From positions 62,001 through 126,000 of the forward strand of contig NZ_JBHRXK010000002.1 of assembly GCF_042648505.1 (NCBI RefSeq): a stretch of 64,000 bases of DNA. Direction: 5' to 3'. This document shows positions 33,902 through 41,682 of this stretch, one piece after another. The stretch comes from Lysobacter_L cavernae. Lineage in GTDB: Bacteria > Pseudomonadota > Gammaproteobacteria > Xanthomonadales > Xanthomonadaceae. Below the pieces are notes generated by a model. It was not told the origin of the DNA and made no database searches. It saw nothing but the letters and a program-made list of their open reading frames with translations. Each line of letters begins with the position of its first letter. The stretch's first letter is position 1. Position numbers and translations under genes: made by a program.

Positions 33902-34699
33902 ATGTCACGCATCGCGTTGTTCCTGGCCCTGAACGCAGCGCTGTTCGCGCCGGCGGCGTTGGCCCAAACCAAGACGGCCCCTCCGGCCGCCGCCTCAGCC
34001 GCACCAACGGTCGATCCACGTGCCACCGCCGCTCTCGAGAAGATGGGCGCACATCTGCGCAGCCTCAAGCACTTCGGCCTGCACGCCGACACCGCCATCG
34101 ACCTGGTCATGGAAGACGGGCAGAAGCTCGAATTCCCCGGCACCGTCGACTACAAGGTGCGCGCGCCGAACGGGCTGCAGGTTGACGTCAAGAGCGACCG
34201 CAAGGAACGCCAGATGTTCTTCGACGGCAAGACGCTGACCGTCTATGCGCCGAAGATGAAGTACTACGCCAGCGTCGACGCCCCCGGCACGATCCACGAC
34301 CTGCTGTCCACCGCGCAGGACGATTTCGGCATCGAACTGCCGCTGGCCGACCTGTTCCTGTGGGGCACGCCGCAGGCGTCCAAGTCGGCGATCCAGTCGG
34401 CCGTGTTCGTCGGCCCGGCCCGCGTCGACGGCAGCGTCACCGAGCACTACGCGTTCCGCCAGCAGGACGTCGACTGGCAGGTGTGGATCGAGGTCGGTGA
34501 CAAGCCGCTGCCGCGACGCCTGGTGATCACCACCACCGACGACCCGGCACTGCCGCAGTACGCAGCCACGCTGGACTGGAACACCAACGCCACGTTCAAG
34601 GATTCCAGCTTCACCTTCGCTCCGTCCAAGGATGCACAGCGCATCCAGTTGGCCGAGGTGGATGTAGTCGTTGTCGAGGACAAGGAGGGCACGCCATGA
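33902..34699 (+). CDS. DUF2092 exported protein (copy 2)
   Basis: A 265-residue paralog of copy 1 with signal peptide (cut after ALA, about residue 21) and the same domain (AALEKMGAHLRSLKHFGL, MFFDGKTLTVYAP, YYASVDAPGTIHDLL, PLADLFLWG). It overlaps the following gene by ATGA exactly as copy 1 does. AAGGAG precedes the ATG. The two copies appear to differ at roughly half their positions, so the duplication is old. Confidence 0.88.
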   Translation: MSRIALFLALNAALFAPAALAQTKTAPPAAASAAPTVDPRATAALEKMGAHLRSLKHFGLHADTAIDLVMEDGQKLEFPGTVDYKVRAPNGLQVDVKSDRKERQMFFDGKTLTVYAPKMKYYASVDAPGTIHDLLSTAQDDFGIELPLADLFLWGTPQASKSAIQSAVFVGPARVDGSVTEHYAFRQQDVDWQVWIEVGDKPLPRRLVITTTDDPALPQYAATLDWNTNATFKDSSFTFAPSKDAQRIQLAEVDVVVVEDKEGTP

Positions 34700-35220
34700 G
34701 CATCCGCACCCACGCTTCGACCCTGGGCCTGGCCCTGGGCCTGTTGGCCGGCGGCACCGGCCTGCTTGCGGCCAGCTTCGCGGCCGATGCCGGCCCGCAC
34801 GCGCGCGGCGGTGCACGCACCAGCGTCAACCGGCCCGCACCGAGCCACAACGCCGGCGCCAACCGCTCCGCCAACGTCAACCGCAATGCCAACGTCAATC
34901 GCAACGCCAATATCAACCGCAACCGCAACACCAACGTCAATCGCAACACCAACATCAACGTCCACAACGATGTGAATATCGACGTCGACGATCATTGGCA
35001 TGACGGCTGGTACGACCACCCGGTCGCCGCGGCGGCCGCGGTAACGACCGCCGCGGTGGTGACCTCGGCGGTGATCGGCTCGATCGTGACCTCGGTGCCA
35101 CCCAGTTGCGTGACCACCGTGATCAACGGCATTGCCTACCAGCAGTGTGGCAGCACCTGGTACCAGCCGCAGTACGCCGGCAGCAACGTCACCTACATCG
35201 TCGTGAACCAGCCGCGCTGA
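34696..35220 (+). CDS. Exported Asn-rich protein with CGSTWYQPQY C-terminus (copy 2)
   Basis: A 174-residue paralog of the gene at 33298. The signal peptide is followed by an Asn-rich repeat zone (about residues 55-95) made of NVNRNA, NINRN and NTNVNRN units, then DDHWHDGWYDHPVAAAAA, a hydrophobic segment (AVVTSAVIGSIVTS) and CVTTVINGIAYQQCGSTWYQ plus PQYAG. Copies 1 and 2 share the C-terminal module while the N-terminal spacer is replaced (Pro/His versus Asn/Arg), which points to a spacer role for that region. Function unknown. Confidence 0.82.
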   Translation: MSIRTHASTLGLALGLLAGGTGLLAASFAADAGPHARGGARTSVNRPAPSHNAGANRSANVNRNANVNRNANINRNRNTNVNRNTNINVHNDVNIDVDDHWHDGWYDHPVAAAAAVTTAAVVTSAVIGSIVTSVPPSCVTTVINGIAYQQCGSTWYQPQYAGSNVTYIVVNQPR

Positions 35221-35304
35221 GTGGCTGCCGGCTACCGTGTGATGGACGGCGGGCCGCCTGGCCCGCCCGACCTTTCCAGAAATAGCGCCCGACCGAGGTA
35301 ACCC

Positions 35305-37899
35305 ATGCGCATCGTTCCCACCGCCAAGGCCCTGGCCCTAGTCGCTGCGCTGCTGTGCGCGCCGGCCTGTGCCAAGGAACCTGCGCCCCCCGCATCGACG
35401 GCAGCCCCTGCTCCCTCCGCCGCCCCGGCGGCCACAACCGCCGCCGTCAACATCGACGCGCGCCCGTTTCCGCGCCAGTTCACCGTGCAGGGCACGCAGT
35501 TCAACATCCACCAGCCGCAGTACGACAGTTGGCAGGGCAACGCGCTCAAGGGCCGTTTCGCGATGTCGGTGAAGAGCGGCATCCACACCGGCGCCGATGG
35601 CAAGAGCCAGGACACGCTCGACTACGGCGTGGTCACCTTCAACGCCCGCACGCAGATCGACAAGGACGCGCGCGCGGTGGTGCTCAGCGGCATCAAGTTC
35701 GACAGCGCCAGCTTCCCGACCGCGGCCGCCAAGCAGGACCAGTACCTGCAGCTGGTGCGCGGTGCACTCAAGGAAAAGGGCACGCTGACAGTGTCGCTGG
35801 ACCAGTTGGAATCGGCGCTGGCTATCGCCGCGATCGACGCCAAGACCGCTTCGCTGCCGGTGCGCAACGATCCGCCCGACATCATTTTCAGCACCGGCGC
35901 GGCCGTGCTGGTGCTGGTCGACGGCCAGCCCGCACTCAAGCCCAGCGGCGTCAGTGGCGTGCAGCGCGTGATCAACAGCCGCTCGCTGCTGCTGCAGCAC
36001 GGCGGCAAGTACTACACGTATCTCGCTGGGCATTGGGCCTCGGCACCGGCACTCAACGGGCCATGGACCGCAGCGGCCAGCGTCGATGCAGCGCTGACCA
36101 ACGCGATGAAACAGGCCGTCGCCAGCAAGCAGGTCGACACGCTCGACAACCCGCCCGAGGCGCTCAAGCAGGCGTTCGCCGCCGGCAAGCTCCCGGAGCT
36201 GTACGTGCGCACGCATCCGGCCGAGCTGATCACGACGCAGGGCGATCCGCAGTTCGTCGCCATCCCCGGCACCCGGCTGAGCTACATCGACAACACCGGT
36301 GCCGACGTGTTCGTCAACGGCGCCGCCGACCATGCCTGGTACGTGCTGGTGTCCGGCCGCTGGTTCACCGCCGCCGGCAGCAAGGGACCGTGGAGCTACG
36401 TCGCACCGGACAAGCTGCCGGCCGACTTCGCCAAGATCCCGGCAGACAGCGCGAAAAGCGGCGTGCTCGCCTCGATCCCGAACACGCCGGAATCGCGCGA
36501 GGCGCTGATCGCCAACGCCATCCCGCAGACCGCGACGGTCAACCGCAGCCAGGCCAAGCTCACCGTGCAGTACGACGGCGCGCCGCAGTTCCAGGCGATC
36601 GGCGGCACCTCGCTGCAGTACGCGCGCAACACGCCGGTGCCGGTGATCCGCGTCGCCGCCGACAGCTTCTACGCCGTCGACAAGGGCATCTGGTTCACCG
36701 CCACCGCAGCCACCGGCCCGTGGACGGTGGCGGCCAGCGTGCCGGCCGCGATCTACACGATCCCGACCAGCTCGCCGCTGCATTACGTCACCTACGTCCG
36801 CGTCTACGGCACCAGCGGCGACGACGTCTACGTCGGCTACACGCCGGGCTACTACGGCACCGTGGTGACCAGCAACGTCGTCGTCTACGGCAGCGGCTAC
36901 GCCTGCACGCCGTGGATCGGCGCGTACTGGTATGGCTGCCCAGCCACCTACGGCATGGGCGTGTACTTCGGCTGGAACGCCTGGGTCGGCTGGACCTTCG
37001 GCTGGGGCTGGGGCTGGTACGACGGCTGGTACGGCCCGTATTCGCCGTGGTGGGGGCCTTGGTACGGCCCGGTCTATCCGTACGGCTGGTGGGGCGGCGG
37101 TGCCGCGGCGTGGAACGTCTACGGCCACTGGGGCAACGCCGCGGTGCGCGGTACGGCCGCCGCCTGGGCCGATCCGTGGACCGGCAACGTCGGTCGCGGC
37201 GCCCGCGGCGGTTTCTACAACGAGCGCACCGGCGGCCAGGGCATCGGCCGTGCCGGCATCAACACCAACGTCTACACCGGCACCACCCGCGCCGGCGCGC
37301 AGGGCATCCGCTACAACCCGCAGACCGGGCGCGTCGTCGCCGGCGAGCACGGCGTCGCGGTGAATCCATACACCGGTCGCGCGGCCGCAGGTGGCGATCG
37401 CACCGTGGTCAACACCAACACCGGACGCGTGACGCATGAAGCCGGCGGCGCCGTGGCCGGGCAGCACGGCGCGGCCGGTGCCGGCGGGTTCGACAGCCAA
37501 GGCGCGGGCGGCGACGCCAAAGGTGCCGGCAGCTTCCACTACAATGCCGACACCAGCACCTTGCACCACAGCGGCGCGATCGACGTCAACGACCAGGTCT
37601 ACGCCGGCCACGACGGCAACGTCTACCGCCATGACGAGAACGGCTGGAGCAAGGTCACCCGGCCTGACACCTCGAACAACATCAGCGGAGAAACCCGCCA
37701 CACCGACCCGGGCAATCTCGACCGCGACCGCTTCGCCCGCGAGCGCGGCGACCAGCGCATCAACGGCAATTTCCCGCAGCGCAGCGAGCGCCCGCAGGGC
37801 GGCTTCCAGCGCCCGGCCGGTGGCTTCGAGCGTCCGGTCGGCGGTTTCCGCCCCGGCCTGGGCGCGCGCCCGATGGGCGGCGGTTTCCGTCGCCGCTGA
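35305..37899 (+). CDS. Large exported protein with GPW repeats and an aromatic-rich Gly/Trp/Tyr region
   Basis: An 864-residue protein with a signal peptide (1-23; APAC at residue 22 could be a weak lipobox). Three related repeats end in GPW at about 235-255, 343-364 and 453-473 (KYYTYLAGHW, AWYVLVSGRWF, FYAVDKGIWF). Residues 530-610 are extremely rich in Trp, Gly and Tyr (WGWGWYDGWYGP). The C-terminal 200 residues are Gly-rich and low complexity, ending in GGF-x-RP repeats. Similar proteins are sometimes labelled carbohydrate-binding family V/XII, which I regard as unproven. Probably surface-exposed or matrix-like. Confidence 0.8.
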   Translation: MRIVPTAKALALVAALLCAPACAKEPAPPASTAAPAPSAAPAATTAAVNIDARPFPRQFTVQGTQFNIHQPQYDSWQGNALKGRFAMSVKSGIHTGADGKSQDTLDYGVVTFNARTQIDKDARAVVLSGIKFDSASFPTAAAKQDQYLQLVRGALKEKGTLTVSLDQLESALAIAAIDAKTASLPVRNDPPDIIFSTGAAVLVLVDGQPALKPSGVSGVQRVINSRSLLLQHGGKYYTYLAGHWASAPALNGPWTAAASVDAALTNAMKQAVASKQVDTLDNPPEALKQAFAAGKLPELYVRTHPAELITTQGDPQFVAIPGTRLSYIDNTGADVFVNGAADHAWYVLVSGRWFTAAGSKGPWSYVAPDKLPADFAKIPADSAKSGVLASIPNTPESREALIANAIPQTATVNRSQAKLTVQYDGAPQFQAIGGTSLQYARNTPVPVIRVAADSFYAVDKGIWFTATAATGPWTVAASVPAAIYTIPTSSPLHYVTYVRVYGTSGDDVYVGYTPGYYGTVVTSNVVVYGSGYACTPWIGAYWYGCPATYGMGVYFGWNAWVGWTFGWGWGWYDGWYGPYSPWWGPWYGPVYPYGWWGGGAAAWNVYGHWGNAAVRGTAAAWADPWTGNVGRGARGGFYNERTGGQGIGRAGINTNVYTGTTRAGAQGIRYNPQTGRVVAGEHGVAVNPYTGRAAAGGDRTVVNTNTGRVTHEAGGAVAGQHGAAGAGGFDSQGAGGDAKGAGSFHYNADTSTLHHSGAIDVNDQVYAGHDGNVYRHDENGWSKVTRPDTSNNISGETRHTDPGNLDRDRFARERGDQRINGNFPQRSERPQGGFQRPAGGFERPVGGFRPGLGARPMGGGFRRR

Positions 37900-37922
37900 C
37901 CCAACTCAATGAGAACTGCACG

Positions 37923-38894
37923 ATGACCCAGTACTCCTGCCGCACCGTTCCGATGCTCAAGCGCAGCCTGCTCACCCTGGCGCTGTGCGCGCTTCCGTTG
38001 GCCCAGGCCGCTGCCACCGAAGGCGGACTGGGTCGCCCGATCACCGGCATCCAGGGCACGTCCTACTCCGGTCTGATCCCACCGACGCCGGGCTGGAACC
38101 TGCAGATCGGCTACGTCCATTACGCCGGCGAGATCGGCGGCCAGCGCGAAATCCCGGTCGGTGGCGTCGCCTCGCTGGGCCTGGATGCGACGTTCGACAT
38201 GATGTCGGCCACCGGCCTGTACATCTGGGACACCGGCGAGGGCCGCTGGAACTTCGCCTCGATGGCAACGGTGCCGTTCATCTACATCGACGCCACCGCC
38301 AACGTGCAGCTCGGCCCGGTCCAGCGCCAGGTCAACGACGTCGGCAACGGCCTGTTCGACGCGTTCTTCGCCCCGGTCATTGCCAGCTACCACATCGACA
38401 AGCTGCGTCACGTGTCGATGTCGCTGTACGTGTACGCGCCGACCGGCGACTACGAGGCTGGCGCACTGGCCAACCCCAGTCTCAACAACTGGACGTTCTC
38501 GCCGACCTTCGGCTACACCCAGCTGTTCCAGGAAGGCACTCTGGAATGGAGCAGTACCGCCGCGGTCGACATCTACACCAAGAACGACGACACCGACTAC
38601 GAGAATGGCGCGGTGTTCCGCCTGGACTCGGTGCTGATCAAACGCTTCGGCAACGGCTGGGGCTTCGGCGGTGCCGGCGGCTGGATTGAGCAGCTGGAAG
38701 ACGACAAGGGCGCGACCGCCGACCGCCTCAACGGCTTCAAGGGTCACTCGCTCGCGCTCGGACCGATCGTCACCTACGCCAAGAAGTGGGACGGTGGCCA
38801 GGTCGAGTTTTCAGCGCGCTACCTGACCGAGTTCGACGTGAAGAACCGCCTCGAAGGCGACCCGTTCATGCTCTCGGCGAGCTTCCAGTTCTGA
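37923..38894 (+). CDS. Outer-membrane transporter, SphA/phenol MetA-like family
   Basis: A 323-residue protein with a signal peptide (hydrophobic 15-30) and an alternating beta-strand pattern ending in the aromatic SFQF, the usual outer-membrane insertion signal. GLYIWDTGEGRWNFA, APTGDYEAG and LNNWTFSPTFGYT match the SphA/MetA_deg porin-like family, thought to let hydrophobic substrates through. ATG 37923 has GAGAA upstream; ATG 37953 would give a shorter signal peptide. It follows the large exported protein by 23 bases. Confidence 0.82.
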   Translation: MTQYSCRTVPMLKRSLLTLALCALPLAQAAATEGGLGRPITGIQGTSYSGLIPPTPGWNLQIGYVHYAGEIGGQREIPVGGVASLGLDATFDMMSATGLYIWDTGEGRWNFASMATVPFIYIDATANVQLGPVQRQVNDVGNGLFDAFFAPVIASYHIDKLRHVSMSLYVYAPTGDYEAGALANPSLNNWTFSPTFGYTQLFQEGTLEWSSTAAVDIYTKNDDTDYENGAVFRLDSVLIKRFGNGWGFGGAGGWIEQLEDDKGATADRLNGFKGHSLALGPIVTYAKKWDGGQVEFSARYLTEFDVKNRLEGDPFMLSASFQF

Positions 38895-38937
38895 CGCCTG
38901 CTACCGCCTGCCGTATCCGCTTCTGGAGTTGGAAATA

Positions 38938-39753
38938 ATGATGAAACCCCGCGCACTCACGTTGATCCTGCTGGCCTCGGCCGCCCTGCCCGCATTCGCC
39001 CAGCAGGCGAGCGAAGGCGGCGGATCGTCGGCCGACGACATCTCCCGCAAGCTGGCCGACCCCGGTGCGGCGCTGATCTCGGTGCCGTTCCAGTACAACT
39101 ACCAGGGCAGTGCCGGTCCCGGCAGCAACTACGACAACCAGACGCTGAAGGTGCAGCCGGTGATCCCCTTCGTCGGCGACAAGGGCAAGTTCATCCTGCG
39201 TCCGATCCTGCCGTTCGTCTCCAACGAGTTCCCGCAGGACAAGAGCGGCCTGGGCGACGTGTTCGTGCAGGGCTATTACATCCCGTCGCACCCGGGTCAG
39301 GCGCGCAGCACCGAGTTCGGTTTCGGCCCGGCGCTGATGCTCGACACCGCCAGCCACGACAGCCTGGGCACGGGCAAGTACTCGATCGGCCCGGCCTTCA
39401 TCGCGGTGCACAAGACCAAGAAGTGGACGATCGGCGCGCTGGCCAACCACCTGTGGTCGTTCGCCGGCGACGACGACCGCGACGACGTCAGCGTCACCAA
39501 CGTGCAGCCGTTCATCACCCGCAGTCTGGCCAACGGCTGGTCGGCCGGTTTCACCTCCGAGACCTCCTACAACTGGGAGGCCGGCAGCGGCAACGAGTGG
39601 ACGGTGCCGATCGGCGGCACGATCTCCAAGGTCACACACTTCGGCCACATGCCGGTCAGCATCGGCGTGGGCGGTTTCTACAACGTCGACCGGCCGGAGT
39701 ACGCCAGCCGCTGGACCGCGCGCTTGATGATCACGCTGGTGTTCCCGGAGTGA
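38938..39753 (+). CDS. Outer-membrane beta-barrel protein (neuromedin-U-type annotation)
   Basis: A 271-residue protein with signal peptide cut after AFA and amphipathic beta-strands throughout, ending LMITLVFPE. Homologs carry the misnomer neuromedin U; the fold resembles that of the MetA-type transporters, and the function is unknown. PFQYNYQGSAGPGSNYDNQT and PFVSNEFPQ are typical. The ATG pair at 38938 follows GGAG; a TTG three codons earlier is rejected. It is 43 bases downstream of the preceding barrel gene and likely cotranscribed. Confidence 0.8.
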   Translation: MMKPRALTLILLASAALPAFAQQASEGGGSSADDISRKLADPGAALISVPFQYNYQGSAGPGSNYDNQTLKVQPVIPFVGDKGKFILRPILPFVSNEFPQDKSGLGDVFVQGYYIPSHPGQARSTEFGFGPALMLDTASHDSLGTGKYSIGPAFIAVHKTKKWTIGALANHLWSFAGDDDRDDVSVTNVQPFITRSLANGWSAGFTSETSYNWEAGSGNEWTVPIGGTISKVTHFGHMPVSIGVGGFYNVDRPEYASRWTARLMITLVFPE

Positions 39754-39904
39754 GTGCGTCGCAGCGCGCGAACGCATGGCCCATCGTGCGATTGCAATGA
39801 CGCCTTGCCGGCTGCGTCGAGACGCCTCAATGCAGCCGGCATATGCAATCGACGCGGCCCGCAGCATTCCGGCGACCGCCCCCCGCATCCTGTCGAGGAT
39901 ACCC

Positions 39905-41164
39905 ATGCGAGCCTCAGCCCAAACCCTTGTGTTCCTAGCCCTGGCATGCGCCGGTGCGGCCCACGCCGACGACGATACCGCGGTGGCCACGCGCGCGACC
40001 GATGCGGCCCCGGCAGCGGTCCCAGCCCCCCCGACCGCGGACACAACAGCGGCCCCAGCCACGGACGCAACGCCGACCCCGGCCGCCCACACCAGCCTGT
40101 TCAAGGACCCGCTGGACGGCAAGTTCGACCTGTCGCGCTGGCTGCTCGAGCACAAGGGCTTCCTGCCGGTGCCGATCGTCATCACCGATCCCGCGCTCGG
40201 CTACGGCGGCGGCGTCATGCTGGCTTTCTTCCATCGTCCCAAGGGCAGCGCGCCGACGCGCACTGGCTCTGACGGCAAGCAGGAGATGATCACGCCCAAC
40301 ATCTACGGCGTCGGCGGCATGAAGACCGAAAACGGCAGCACGGCTTATGGCGCCGGAGCGGTCATGCACTTCGACGAAGACCGCTGGCGCTACATGGGCG
40401 GCATCGGTGTTGCCGACCTCAACGTTGATTTCTATACCAGCGGCCGTTTGTTCCCGGCGCAGGAGGTTGCGGTCAACCTGAACAGCAAGGCATCGTTCCA
40501 GCGGGTGGCGCGCCGGCTCGGCGAGCAGGACATGTTCCTGTCGCTCGCCTGGATCTACATGGACATCGATCCGCGCCTGCAAGTGGCGGAAGACCGCAAG
40601 CACTTCACCGACCTGGATTTCGAGCAGGTCAGTTCCGGACTCGGCCTCGGGCTGGAATACGACACCCGCGACAATCCGTTCACGCCGTCCAAGGGCTACT
40701 TCGGCAAGGTCGAAGGCAATTTCTACATGCCTGCGATCGGCAGCGACGTGAAGTTCCAGAGTTATCGCACCCACGGCTACGGCTACTGGCCGCTGGGCAC
40801 GAAACTGGTGCTCGGCGGCCGCGCCGACATGCGCGCGGCCGAAGGCGACATACCCTTCTACCGCCTGCCCTACATCGACCTGCGCGGCGTACCCTCGGCC
40901 CGCTACCAGGACACCCGCGTCGGCATGCTGGAAACGGAACTGCGCTGGAACATGACCCCGCGCTGGGCCACGATCGGCTTCCTCGGCGCCGGCCGCGCCT
41001 GGGGCGACCGCTCCAGCTTCGGCGACGCCTCGACCGCGGTCAGCAAGGGCGTCGGCCTGCGTTACCTGATCGCCCGCCAGATGGGCTTGTATGTTGGCGC
41101 CGATTACGCTTGGGGGCCGGAAGACGAGACCGTCATCATCCAGGTCGGCAGCGCCTGGCACTGA
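39905..41164 (+). CDS. BamA/TamA-family outer-membrane protein without POTRA domains
   Basis: A 419-residue protein. The signal peptide (1-21, cut after AHA) is followed by an Ala/Pro/Thr-rich linker to residue 60, then PVPIVITDPALGYGGGVMLAFFH and an Omp85-like 16-strand barrel (DTRDNPFTPSKGYF, VGMLETELRWN). It lacks POTRA repeats. The protein ends VGSAWH, which lacks the common C-terminal Phe. ATG 39905 is preceded by GAGG and fits the signal peptide; the frame is open upstream. It ends the envelope locus; a strong hairpin follows. Confidence 0.85.
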   Translation: MRASAQTLVFLALACAGAAHADDDTAVATRATDAAPAAVPAPPTADTTAAPATDATPTPAAHTSLFKDPLDGKFDLSRWLLEHKGFLPVPIVITDPALGYGGGVMLAFFHRPKGSAPTRTGSDGKQEMITPNIYGVGGMKTENGSTAYGAGAVMHFDEDRWRYMGGIGVADLNVDFYTSGRLFPAQEVAVNLNSKASFQRVARRLGEQDMFLSLAWIYMDIDPRLQVAEDRKHFTDLDFEQVSSGLGLGLEYDTRDNPFTPSKGYFGKVEGNFYMPAIGSDVKFQSYRTHGYGYWPLGTKLVLGGRADMRAAEGDIPFYRLPYIDLRGVPSARYQDTRVGMLETELRWNMTPRWATIGFLGAGRAWGDRSSFGDASTAVSKGVGLRYLIARQMGLYVGADYAWGPEDETVIIQVGSAWH

Positions 41165-41197
41165 GCGCCGGAGGGCTAGCACGCACGAATGCACGTT

Positions 41198-41227
41198 CAC
41201 GGAAGGGGCCTTGTGGCCCCTTCCGTG
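41198..41227. terminator. Terminator hairpin after the envelope locus
   Basis: CACGGAAGGGGCC pairs perfectly with GGCCCCTTCCGTG around TTGT, 33 bases after the stop. There is no T-run. The stem is very stable. Confidence 0.65.
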
Positions 41228-41270
41228 CATCCAGGGCGATCGCGGCCCGCCCCGCGTTGTCCACGGGCGC

Positions 41271-41276
41271 TAAAAT
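41271..41276 (+). promoter_or_regulatory. -10 box for queD, possibly leaderless transcript
   Basis: TAAAAT ends seven bases before the queD ATG, so transcription would start at or very near the start codon. No Shine-Dalgarno or clear -35 is seen. Confidence 0.4.
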
Positions 41277-41282
41277 GCCGCC

Positions 41283-41639
41283 ATGAAGATTTTCAAGGCA
41301 TTCACGCTCGAAGCCGCGCACCGCCTGCCCCACGTGCCGGAAGGGCACAAGTGCGCGCGCCTGCACGGCCACAGTTTCCGCATCGAACTGCACGTCGAGG
41401 GCGAGCTCGACCCGCATCTGGGCTGGGTGATGGACTTCGCCGACCTCAAGGCGGCGTTCCAGCCGCTGTACGACCGGCTCGACCACCACTACCTCAACGA
41501 CATCGACGGCCTCGACAACCCGACCAGTGAACGGCTGGCGGTGTGGATCTGGGAGCGCCTGAAGCCGGCGCTGCCGCTGCTGTCGGAGGTGGTGGTGCAC
41601 GAGACCTGCACCTCCGGCTGCCATTACCGCGGCGTTTAA
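41283..41639 (+). CDS. queD: 6-carboxy-5,6,7,8-tetrahydropterin synthase
   Basis: Makes 6-carboxytetrahydropterin from dihydroneopterin triphosphate, an early step to queuosine and other 7-deazaguanines. The 118-residue protein has the zinc ligands H13, H28 and H30 and catalytic C24 in AAHRLPHVPEGHKCARLHGH. A late VVHETCTSGCHY holds the conserved glutamate. No queC/E/F genes lie in this window. Weak ribosome site; possibly leaderless. Confidence 0.95.
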   Translation: MKIFKAFTLEAAHRLPHVPEGHKCARLHGHSFRIELHVEGELDPHLGWVMDFADLKAAFQPLYDRLDHHYLNDIDGLDNPTSERLAVWIWERLKPALPLLSEVVVHETCTSGCHYRGV

Positions 41640-41682
41640 GCCGCGGTTTACGTCGCCCCACCCACTTCGACCGCGACGCGCG

